64,000 nucleotides of DNA from Tiliqua scincoides. Its lineage: Eukaryota; Chordata; Lepidosauria; Squamata; Scincidae. The notes under the pieces were generated by a model. It worked only from the letters and a program-made list of their open reading frames with translations, did not search any database and was not told the DNA's origin. This document shows positions 38,021 through 49,700 of the stretch, in pieces (the first letter of the stretch is position 1; every line of letters begins with the position of its first letter). The stretch covers positions 3,526,767-3,590,766 of the forward strand of contig NC_089823.1 in NCBI RefSeq assembly GCF_035046505.1. The letters are read 5' to 3'. The translations under genes were made by a program, and so were the position numbers.

Positions 38021-38346
38021 CCAGCCATCAACTGAGTCCCAGAGGACGTCTTGCGCTAAATGGTCTGAGCCGTCACCGAAGTGGTTAGATGAGGAGGAGA
38101 CAGACTACGCCACAGCGGCCTCTGGTGTAGTTTTATTTACAACAGGAGTTGGTGCTGGAGGACGTCAGGATATTAACAAGCAGGAAAGACACTGCCGGAG
38201 GGGAGAGAAGAGAAAGAGTGATCTGGTCAACACTTGCCCAGTAGAAGTTTAGCACATCCCTGCCCATGCCAACCACTGATCACTCACAGGGTTCATATAT
38301 TTTCCTCCACACAATCAGTAGTTAACATACACAACAATGGAAGGGC

Positions 38347-38545
38347 CAGAAGCATAGCCAGAGGGATGGCGGGACAGTAAGTACAGCGGCCATCACAACA
38401 TGCTGTATACATGGCCCTTCACCACTGAAGCCATTTGGGGCAGCAACGCTGTCCCAAATGGCTCCGATGGCAAGGGGCCACTTACATAGCACGTTGCAAC
38501 GCCCGCCATATTTACTGTCCCGCCACTCCTCAAGTTACACTTCTG
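38347..38545. mobile_element. hAT-like MITE family A in PPME1 3' UTR region
   Basis: A diverged copy (cagaagcatagccagaggga ... caagttacacttctg) with 8 bp flanks ggaagggc and ggaagcgc (7 of 8). Confidence 0.7.
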
Positions 38546-39072
38546 GGAAGCGCTGCTTGCTTGGGTGGCAGCCGGCCTTCGATCCATCCGCAGCTTCTTT
38601 TGAAGCAAAGAAACTGGAATATGGACTTTGCCACTTGCCAGGGGCCTGAAGGCTGCCACAGTCTCTACAAGGGTATGATCACGGCAAGCGCTTCTGGAAG
38701 CCAATCTTGACTGAAAATGTGGAGCATAAATGACAACCTGTCTGCAAATGTGCAGTCTGTCCAACGCTGACTGCAAACAGGGTCCACAGCGCCCAAGGCG
38801 GTAAACGAGGCCTTGGGCACTATGGAGAAGTAAGGAGCAAATGTCTCACGTGGAGCTGGGTTGAGAAGAGACACGCAGCACTTTGGGTGTGCGCTGCTGA
38901 TGTGCAGGATGGGGAGAGCACAGCACTGTGGCTGACAAGGGGACAAGAAGACTTGACATTCCCAAGTCTGCCTCTCTCTGTGGCTAACCCCATTAAGCAG
39001 GCCTTGCCCCTGATGCATGCAAGGTGCCTACCCTTGGGGGAGAAGGTCACAAGCCCCATTGCCCAATGAGCC

Positions 39073-39144
39073 TCACCATTGGAATCCACCAATTGGTTCG
39101 GTAAACCTGTGACGAATCAAGAATGTTGCAACTGCTTCAGCAAC
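39073..39144 (-). CDS. PPME1: PPME1 last coding exon
   Basis: 24 codons with the stop: VAEAVATFLIRHRFTEPIGG then FQW and TGA at 39073-39075. The acceptor is tcctctcag. The tail is five residues shorter than the human form I remember. Confidence 0.92.
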   Translation of the reverse strand, partial: VAEAVATFLIRHRFTEPIGGFQW

Positions 39145-40742
39145 CTGAGAGGAAGAGAAGGAAATGTGATCGGAGATTAAGACACATCCTCTCCCTAACC
39201 CAAGATGGGAGACTGGCATCAGAGACGGCACTGTCGCTCTCACTAAGCAGTTACTGTATTTTCTACATTGTGAGCTGTGAGGGTTTCCCTTGAGGGTACA
39301 AGCTTTAAAACACAAACACACAGAGTAATGCTCTCTCTCGGAAATACACATCCCAACAGCTCAGAATATTTGCTTCAGATAAGAGGCAAGTACAATGCCC
39401 AAATGCTAAATCTGAGCCAGAGGAACTTGTGCTCTCTGCCTGCCTCCCCATCACAAGCCAGAGTGCCAAAGGAAAAGGAAACCCCTCTCTCTCCCACTTA
39501 CACTGCAGCAGGAAGCTAGTGAACCAGGTGGAAGATTTGGAGGTTCTCTAGGGGAGTACCTGGGTCCCCATTCTGCTCCAAATAATGGAAGAAGTACAAT
39601 AGGGTCCAGTTTGCCTTAAAATGAACCCAGTCTATTTGCCAAGTTTTCCAAGATTGACTAAGAGAATTTGCTCCATTTGCACACACAGAGACAACCCTGG
39701 GAATTTCCTGCCCTTCTTTTGTCTATTGTGATTCCAAAGGTATGCAGGAAGATCCTATGTTCTTCACCCTCTTTCCTTTGACTCTCTCCAGGGTGAAAGT
39801 GGGAATGCACTTAATGCTGGTTAATGAGTTCTTGGTGGGTGGAGCATATATTTGTGCCCAGTGAACACTAAAATAGCTGCACAAGAAGCTACGGCTGTTT
39901 CGCCACTCACTTTGTCTGGAGCATCCTCATGAACGGCATGGCCACACTGGGGAAGAACCTGCATCTGGAATTTCCCTGTGGGTGGAAGAGGAGATGGCAT
40001 GACTCCCAGAATCCTCGGCTCTAGATTTTGGGTGCTCTACATTTCAGAGATCCCTAGTAGATAGCATGCAAGGCCGAACAAACTGTGCCCTGAAAATTAA
40101 AATTCTGCAATGAAAGCCAAAATCTTGATTTGTGCAAGTCATGGGAATGTGTATAGTTTTTTGTTTCATGCACTTCACTGGTCACAGACAGGGGCAAGGA
40201 GCTCCAGAATGCACCTCAAAGCCCCACTTCCAGCCAGTGAAGTTTCAGTTCAGCCTTGTCCTCACTTCCAAGATTCACCAGCTACATAATAGAACTTCAA
40301 GGCACTGTTTGCAGGTGTGACTGGAAACTTTTTAAAAAGGAAAGTCAAGTTTCTCAGGAGGGTGAATTCTGCATTCATCACCACATCATGCCACTTTTTG
40401 CACTGCTGTAGAGTGCATGCACATGTGTACCGACACCCACACCCCCTTGCCCAAAACACAGAATGCTAGCCATCATCACTTTGAACTAGGCCGTTACAAA
40501 GGACATATCAGCAAAGCACACAGACATAAGAGGCACTTTTTCAAGTGGGTGCTCCTCTTTTATTTAGTAGGGGAGAGTAACTGGCCTTCTCCACCCCAGC
40601 AGTGTCTTCCCTAGTGGCCGTCTGCTGGGGTTCTTTTATACCTTTTTAGATTGCGAGTCCCTTTGGGACAGGGAGACATTAGCTATTTGATTTTCTCTGT
40701 AAACCACTTTGTGAACTTTTTGTTGAAAGTAGTATATAAATA

Positions 40743-40790
<48 letters not shown>

Positions 40791-43700
40791 TGCTGCTGCT
40801 GTTGGCATCCTTCAGTCTCGGAAGACTATGGTGTCACGCTCTGAATGGTGGTTCTGGAACAGAGTGTCCTCTCCAGTGTGCGAAGCCTGGGTAAAGTAGA
40901 TATGGAGGACAGACTGTTTCCTATGCAGCAAATCCCCCCTCTCCACGTCGCTGAAATGGTCCAATGGAAAGGCAGAGGCCAATACGGTTGGTTCCAGCGG
41001 CATCGCAGGAGTTGCCAGAACGTGACTGTGTTCAGCCATGAACTGCCTCAGGGACTCCAGCTCCGGCTTTTGCCTCGAGGTTGACTCCTGAAGCCTTTTC
41101 CATAACTGGATGTAGCCACAAGGCAGTGGAGGTTGGGGATCAGAGTTTTCCTTCTCTCAGATGAGCTGCCTTCCCAGGCGGACGAGTCCCATCTACCCAG
41201 TGGCTGTTTAGTCGCCTCTTACGACAAGTACAGTGAAACTGAGGGCCTATTCTTATCCCCCAGCCCTCAGGGGAGCTGATAATAACAATAACAATAATAA
41301 TAATAATTCAATCACAGCCCAGAATGTTACACATTTACCTTGCATCTGACCAATTGTTAGATCTTTATCCAGCCTGTCGACACCTAAAAAAAGAAATGGG
41401 GATGGATGAAGTGAAGCAGAAGGGAAAAGTGTCATGAATAAGTACATGTTAGGCCTAGGTTGGCCTAGGTCAGGGGTCGGCAACCTTAAACACTCAAAGA
41501 GCCATTTGGACCCATTTTCCAGAGGAAAAAATACCTCGGGAGCCACAAAACCCTTTTGACACCTAAAATGAAGATAACACTGCATATATAGTGTTTTGTT
41601 TTTTTACCTTTATGCTCTTATAGGTCCCATTTTTATAAAGTAGCCCCCTCTTGTAGCTTTTATTTAGTTTTGTCATACATTCTTGTCCTGTGTTTTCAGA
41701 CGCCTGGTCCTCTATGGTGTTTTGCCTGATTCCAAGGCCATTCTCTGCCTGGAGAATTATGCCCACTTTAAGCAAATTAGCTCCCCTTTCCCAACAAATG
41801 ACCCTGGTTCTGCCCTGCAGTCCTGCTGGACCCCACCTCCAGGGTAGCTCCCCTGTTCAACCTGCAGAGGTCCTCTCTCCTGCCAGCAGCCTCCCACCAC
41901 TACAGCAGACCCTGGATCGTCAGCAGGTCTTGGGCACAGCAGCCGCACTTCAAACTCCAGTGTCTCTAGCAGTCCCTTAGTCACAAAGACAGTTAGAGTA
42001 TCCAGGGCAGAGTCCAAAGTCAATAAGCCAAGTCACAGTCCAAGGTCAGATTCCAAAGTCAGTCAAATCAGTCAGAGTATCCAAGTCAATAAGCCAGGTC
42101 AGTTTCCAAAGTCAACCTGCACTCCTTCTACAACCCACAAACCCTTCCTGCCTCAGGTGCTCTTATTACTCTTATTGCCCCTATTGCCTTCAAGTGGCTG
42201 CAGCTGTGCAGCACACTCTGCTGGATGCCCAGGCTTACCCTTAAAGGGGCCACTGCTGACACCACATCTACCTCCTCACCAGATCTTCCTGGATTCCAAT
42301 ACAAGTGGGGGGGGGGAGCAGATCTCTATACAGACCAGTGCAAAAACAGGGAGAAGGTGCAGGGGAGGGAAGATCTCTATATAGATATCACAGCAAGACC
42401 AGTGCAAAACCCCTTGCACACAGAGCCAACAGATGGAAGTTGGAGGGGGGGCAGATCTCCATACATACCAGTGCAAAAACAGGGGGAAAGGTAAGTCAGC
42501 CCCAGTAGAGTCAACGGGGCTTCATCCCAGGGATGCATGGACAGGAGTGCAGCCTGCGAGTGGCTCCTCTCCCTGTCTACTCAGAAGTCAGCCCCAGTAG
42601 AGTCAACGGGGCTCACTCCCAGGGGAGTATATATACACTGCATATATAGTTTGCGCTCCCCTCTTATAGGTCAAAGTTATATAATACACTTCCCTCTTCT
42701 AGGTCCCACTAAAAATCAGGTCCAGACCCACAGTTGGAGAAGAACTGTTTTAGATTGTGCACAGGTGAACTGCTTGTGAAGGATACTGTCATTCTTTACT
42801 GTCATTTACTTCTGTACTTCTGTAAATGCCTTTCCACACAATACTACCTCTGAACAAGACCACTTAGTACTACTTAACACTGTTCACAAAGGTGCTCTTG
42901 AACAAACAAGCTAAGAGTTCAAAACTGCATAAAATAAAAGGCATACTAACAGTGATTACTTCCCAACCATGAAATATGCTTTGGTCCTACATATACAGTA
43001 TGTTACACATACAGTATACAAACATATACAGAATACCATCTGGTGCAGGGGTCTCCAAACCCCTTTCAAATTTCCAAGTGAAGGAAATGGAGCAGTGAGA
43101 GTGTGAGTGAGTGACCGGGGAATGCTGAGTAGGGAGCTTGAAGGCTGTAATCCTGTGCACACTTTCCTGGGAGTAAGCACAATGGGACTTACTTCTGAGG
43201 AGACACACAGGATTGTGCTCTAAGCTTGGGAGGAGGACAGAGCAGCTGCACTCAATTGCTTGCTTTTGCCTTGGCTCCGTGGGGTCAGGTTCGTTTACGC
43301 ACCCTCCCCTACACGGGCAGGCAGCTGGCGCTGCAGCTCGGGTGGCAGGGAACGTGCAGCGGCGGCGCGGGCTCTTTGGGCAGGAGCACCCTCTCCTATG
43401 GGGCGCAGCCGCAGGAGGTGAGGAAGCTGCACCCGTGCGCTCGGGCTGGTGAGCAGCGGCTGCTTCACGGGAGGGGTGAGCCCCTCCCCCCCACGGCTTG
43501 GCCCAGCAGGGAGTCGCAGAAGAAGGCTGAAAGAGCCGCTTGCGGCTCCAGAATGGCAGGTTGCCGACCCCAGGCCTAGGTGAAGCCTGAACCAAACTAA
43601 GACAGTGTAACTGACAAGTTGCTAGCAGTTCCCAGCTGCAGGAATGTGAGTAAATAAACAAAAGGATTTGTTGTCTCTCCTTTGCTGGCCAGGAAGAACA

Positions 43701-46700
43701 GATAACAAGAATTACAACCAATTGGAATGTTTAGCACCTTAGCAGACAGAGAGGAGCCTTATCAAGGGTGACTGAGTGCAGCTGTGGATCTCCAGTTGGG
43801 AGGGATAAGAACTATGAGGGGTTAGCAACCAGGCCAACTTCAAGAAGGTTCTGTTCCTCACAGGTTCTGATTGGACAGTCTAATAAGTATGAAGTCACCA
43901 CAGTACTATTAGCATAAGAAGTATAATAATGCGTGCCTGGGGGGGTGTTCTTTCTTTAACAGAGTTTTTGGGTGCAACATCCTGCACGCATGTGAGCTCC
44001 ACTGACCATCATGGACACCTGGCCTCATAGGAAGCCTAGAGCTAAGAGATCTACAAGAGTAACAGACCCAGGTGAGAGACAGGTATTTATTAATATCTAT
44101 ATTATAGCCAGTTAGCTTTATTAGATAGCCAGCTAGCTTTATTATTTTATTGCTGATATGTTTCCTAGATGTTTATGCCTCTAGCATTTGCTGCCTCATT
44201 GTAGAGTGTGTAACCTTATGTACTTAATAAACTAAAATATCTTTTACTAAGTTGTTTCACTGTCTGTTGGGGACAAAGGTTCAGAATCCTGCCTAGCCGT
44301 TCAGCAAGGTACCAAGTGCTCATTGAGGTCTAGTACCTTTAGGACTGAGGCTTTAATTGGAGAAAGAGCTCAGTGCCTGCAAGGGATAGAATTAAGCCTA
44401 GGGGGTCTCAGTGTCCCTGGACTGAGGCACTGGCACGTATAGGGTGGTGGCAGTACTACTGGGCAAGGGGCCTTGAGGGCTTTAGGGTTCACTGAGAATC
44501 CAACCCCCCCCCCTTTGTTTACGAGAAAAAGCCCCTTGGTCTCCATTTTCTGTTCTGCAAGAGCATGCAACAGAAGTGAGAAGAAGAGGAAAGCACCCAG
44601 AACTACCAACTTACTAAATAAGAGGGCAATTAGAAGGGCCCAGAAATTCCCCTGCTGCTCTTCAGCTTAAGAGAAGATGATGTGCTAAATAGAATATATA
44701 AGCCAGTTTATACAACTGTCAGCTGAATAAAGTGGATTCATCTGCAAGTGCTGAGATTTACACACCTCTTTGTCCTCCCTGCATGTAATATACCCCTACA
44801 CTCAGGAAACCACCACATTAAGGAATAGGATTCAGCCCTGCCCTTTCCCTGCAGTGCACATCTTCCACGTGCAAGTTTTACAAGAAATGCTAAGGAGGAT
44901 TCCAATTCCCCATTCTCCCTGCCAGGAAAGCCTGAGGAGGAACAGTCCTGGATAAGCTGCATCACTTGATTTTACCAACTGCATAAACTGGTTTCAAGCT
45001 CCGTGCAATATCATGGCTATGAGTCCTGATGCAGCCTCCATGTTCAGGAGCAGTGTACCTCTGAATACCAACAGCTGGAGCTGCTTGCTTCATGTCCAAC
45101 TTATGGCATAGGGAAGACATCTCACTGTTCACTATGGAAGCACAATTCTGAACTAGGATTACTCTCTGATCGGATCCAGCAGGGCTCCTCTTACATCCCC
45201 CAACTAATGCTTTTATAAGTGCAGTAAGCGTTTAACTACCTCCTAAGTGGCTGCTATTTGCTCTCCTCTATTTTTGCACTTTGACCAAAAGGCGTTTGGT
45301 AATTTCAAAATCTGTCAACAACGCAGAATCAGATTTTAGGATCATTTAGAACTGGTTGCCTTGTGGATTTGAGTGGTATTAGTAACAAGATTTTGTGATT
45401 GAGCCAGTTATGTTCAGAGAAGATGTGCCTGAGATTTTGGCTCCAAACCCTATGTTCTAACAATTCCAAGCAGACTAAACAGGATCAACAGTACAGAAAT
45501 TGACTGTGCAGATGCCCCTCCAAGGGTGGATTCACATTACCGTTTCCTTCTAACAAAAGGGTGATCAGCACTCACATTCTTCCCTTGGTGAAAAAGAGCA
45601 CATGGCAATTCAACTGAGCATAAGAGAGCCTTGATGGACCACATCAAAGGCCCACTTAGCTGAGCACCCCATTTCCCAAAGCGGGAGACTTCTACCAAAC
45701 TGGAAGACAGAGCACAGCCATTAGCCTAGGAGCCATTGTTAGACCTCTTCTCATCCACCAATTTGTCCAATTCACTTTTAAAGTCACCTAAACTAGCAGC
45801 AAATGCCACAGACAAATTATGCAGCACGTGAGGCTGTGCCTCCATGTTTTCTGCCACTCACTCAGAGACCTGAATGAGTGGCAAACCAGAACAGATGTGC
45901 ACACCTACCAGCCAAGAGTAGCAGCTTGGGAACAGGGCAACCGAGGAAGAGGTTGGAGAGGCCCCTAAACCAGCCATCCCAATACTTCTCCGTCTTTGAC
46001 AGCTCAATCCGCCACGTGTACACTTGCTCTTTCTTGGTCTGCAAGGGGAGGGAAAAGTCCTGTTCAATGCTTACAACAAAGAACGGATCCAGGAAGCCGC
46101 ACCATTTTGATGCAGAGGAAGTCATTAGTTGCACATCACTGTGTGCGGAAACAGAGACCCAAGTTCCAGCAAACAAGAGGAGGAAGCATCTCAAAAAGTG
46201 CGCAGTTCACAATGCCATCGCGCAATGTTTCTCAAACAGTGGTATGGGTGCCAGCAGTGGTACCCGAGGTGGTGTCTGGTGGTACCCCAGGTATCTAGGG
46301 ATACTTGCAGGACCCCTAGATACCTGCTATCCAGCAGGAATGTGATGCAACGAATAGTAGGAGGAGGCTTGGCTTGGCGAGAAGAGCGCCAAATCATGCT
46401 TTTCTGTGCTTGAAGAAGCCCTCCTATCCACCATGAACCTCTTACTAGTGTCTGTCATCTGGTGTCTTACTAGTGTCTTACTAGTGTCATGTTGCATCTG
46501 GCCTCCCAAACCAGAGGTAACTGGCAATGATGTCATCATTAGTTACTTCTGATGATACTTCAAATAGGTGGACCATGTGAAGTGGTATGATGAGAGACAA
46601 ATACTGGGGCATTTGGTGGGCCGCTGTGAGATACAGGAAGCTGGACTAGATGGGCCTATGGCCTGATCCAGTGGGGCTGTTCTTATGTTCTTAAATGTTG

Positions 46701-49700
46701 AAAAACACTGCTATTGTGCACAGCCCAAACAAACTACATGCCAGAGCTTCAGAGGCACAAAGCAAACACACACTCAGCCTGCCCAAATGGAGAAGGAATC
46801 TCCAGAGGAAGCAAGAAATATATTGAATTGCCCAGAGGAAGAGACACTGTCCAATCAAGGTTGGTCCTTTTTACCTGCAGATTCAGAACCCAGTGGATTT
46901 GACTCACCACAAGTTCTGAACCTGTGGTCTAGGACCAACCTGTCTTCCTGGATGCAACGGGAAGCGTGTTCCAGTCATGTCCAGTAGGTTTTCTGAGATG
47001 CAGGGAGACCATGCACAGCCTCCCTACATCTCAGAAGGCCCGTCTGAGGCCTTTGAGAGGCACTTCCGGTTTTTTTGAAAAACTGGAAGTTGGTCTTAGA
47101 GGCCTCAGGCAGGCCCTCCAAGATGCGGGGAGGCCACATGTGGCCTCCCAGTACCTCATAAAGCCTCCCCAGACACAACAAGAAGCCACCTCTAGTTGCA
47201 TCTGGAGGTCCTATAAGAGGCCTTCCCGCAGATCCCATTATCCACAGGGTTCTGGGAACAGAAGCAGAATTAATTAGCAAAATTAACCCCTGCTAATTAA
47301 TTAGCAGAATTAACCCCTGCTAACTGGGTAAGAGGCACTTTTTCAAGTGGGTGCTCCTCTTTTATTTAGCAGGGGGAGAGTAACTGGCCCACCTCACCCC
47401 AGCAGTGTCTGTTCTAGTGGCTGTCTGCTGGTATTCATTTGCATCTTTTTAGATTGTGAGCCCTTTTGGGACAGGGAGCCATTTAGTTATTTGATTCTTC
47501 TCTTTAAACCGCTTTGTGAACTTTTAGTTGAAAAGCGGTATATAAATACTGTTAATAATAAATTAATAATTAATAACAGAAGCCCCGCAGATGCCGAGGT
47601 CAGCCCGTATTTGTTTATTAAAATAATTACGTCACACATTCCTGCTTTACTTCTAAAGCACCCAAGGCAGCATACATAACAAAATACAGGTGTGTGTGTG
47701 TCCCCCATAAGAGTGGGAGATCGGTTCCTGCTGCTTTCATGGATACTGGAAACCATGGATAGCAGCAAACCCTGTAAGAAGTAGTTCACAAGTTGTCACA
47801 TCGCTCAAATGACTTATCTTGAAATAGGACACAGTTGAGAATGAGGCTTCAGTGTTTATAGTTAAGAATGAGAGGCACTACCCAGGTGTTTGAGGAAGGA
47901 GTGTCATGCATAGGTGCAGTAAGGGCCAATTCAACCTATGGTCTGAACAATCCAAACCAGAACTGGAAGCCAGGATCAAACAGTAGTTTGCATTCCTGGT
48001 TTACAGGACAAGCACTAAACTTGGTTTACCAATTCAGACACAACAGCAAGCTCTGGTTACTGAAGTAGTCAGCCCCAGACGCGATGAGGAGGAGCAGAGC
48101 ACTTGTTTAGGCGCCTTCTGACCACAGTCTGAAGGTCTGCCCAGATACAGTCATGCTCAGCAGACGCATGAAAACTATTCAGGTCCTGAATCCTGCAAGT
48201 TCTTGGGAAGGGTTTTTTTTACCTCTGCATCGTCGTCTTTCTTCCTCTTGTTCACAGATTCACCATCTTCATTCTCATCTTCCTCCTCCTCCTCTTCTAT
48301 AATTCCCTCCACTATGGCTTTGGGGCCTCTGGGGCTTGCAGGTCCTTCACACCTGATTTAAAAAAAATCAGCAAGAAACAACTGATTCCTTTTCCATTTT
48401 AAATGTCCTATGTAATGTTTAATGGTGCGGCTACACTGGACTTGACAAATAAAAGAAAAATGATTGGCACGTTACCTGGGAACAGTAGTCTGTGCGCTTG
48501 GCCCAACTCTAGAAATGCTTTTGTCACTCAGAAGGCAGAAAACACTTACATATTCCTCATCTCTGGGATTACACAACACACATGAAAGAACACTGAGTGT
48601 TTAGTACAGGGCTGAATCCCAAGAACTGCAGGGGGAGGCAAGGTTCCCACAAAGCACCATTCTAGAGATCCCAAGGACTACCCAACACAGCACGGAGAGG
48701 AATAGCTCAGGCCCCTCCCCAAGAGGGCAGAAACGTCTCCTGAGTTAGCACAAAGCCCTTTGGATTCCAGACCCAGTGGTTGAACTGGGGTAACTGTCTC
48801 CGGGGAGGAGTATGGCAAAACAGACAGAGGGCCTAGCCCTAGCCTTTTCTCCCTTGTTCCTCTCACCACTCTTATCAGTCAGACTGGGGTTACTGGAAAA
48901 TTCACAGCCTTTCCGCTGACACTACCCAAGATTATAAAGCAGACAGAAAGAAGCGCCTTAGGAAACCCCTTCTCCCGTTTTAGCATGGGACCCCTAAATC
49001 CAAGGGGCCCCCCCTTGAAGTTAAATAGTAATAGAGCTTAACCTGGTAGGAATGACAACCTAGTTGTTCCTGACTGAGCATGGACCAGGCAGGTTTTGCT
49101 GTGTAGCCTTTAGGCAAAGGCATTGCATTCAAAGAGCCTTAAGAAGGCATCCTAGGACAGTGGCTACTGAAGCAGGATGTCTTGGTACCCTTGTTTTTTG
49201 GATGCTGAGGCATCACAGAAGTCTCTGGGGGACTAGATGGGCCCCAAAATAAGGGGGGAGAGAAATCATTATCATTATTAACAATATTTATATACCGCTT
49301 TTCAACAAAAAGTTCACAAAGCGGTTTACAGAGAAAAATCAAATAACTAATGGCTCCCTGTCCCAAAAGGGCTCACAATCTAAAAAGATGCAAAACACCA
49401 GCAGACAGTCACTAGAAAAGACACTGCTGGGGTGAGGAGGGCCAGTTACTCTTCCTCTGCTAAATAAAATGAGAGCACCCACTTGAAAAAGTGCCTCTTA
49501 TCCAGTTAGCAGAAATCAAAAATTTTCAACACAGCCTGGGAAAAATGTGGCCCGGAAGAAGGTTTAGAGGGGTGGAAAATACTGAAAAGTGCAAGCTGGA
49601 ACCTGGAACATTCGTCTGTAGTGGGAAAGCCACAGCTACCGGCTGGCTGTTCTCCTCCCTCCTCCCTTTCAAACTGCTACCATTGCATATCCACACATGA

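Larger units (their letters stand above)
35445..39072 (-). other. PPME1: Probable PPME1 3' UTR
   Basis: About 3.6 kb follows the stop codon. An AATAAA (35464-35469 on the reverse strand) is followed by a strongly G/T-rich stretch, a good cleavage signal. A nearer AATAAA lies at about 38132-38137. A hAT-like MITE (38347-38545) and an (AG)n tract (about 37974-38017) lie inside. The extent is inferred from signals only. Confidence 0.4.
41471..43573. mobile_element. hAT-type DNA transposon, 2.1 kb, non-autonomous
   Basis: The termini are CAGGGGTCGGCAACC and GGTTGCCGACCCCAG, inverted. It is flanked by a perfect 8 bp duplication, GCCTAGGT, at 41463-41470 and 43574-43581. This is typical of hAT. 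I find no transposase frame inside. It holds internal sub-repeats (42305-42490), a family D MITE (about 43148-43225) and a GC-rich block (about 43300-43480). Confidence 0.88.

Noticed and set aside
42987-43721. A 244-codon open frame on the - strand
   Set aside because: It crosses the end of the hAT element and its flank, has proline- and cysteine-rich low-complexity content and matches no family; chance in GC-rich DNA.
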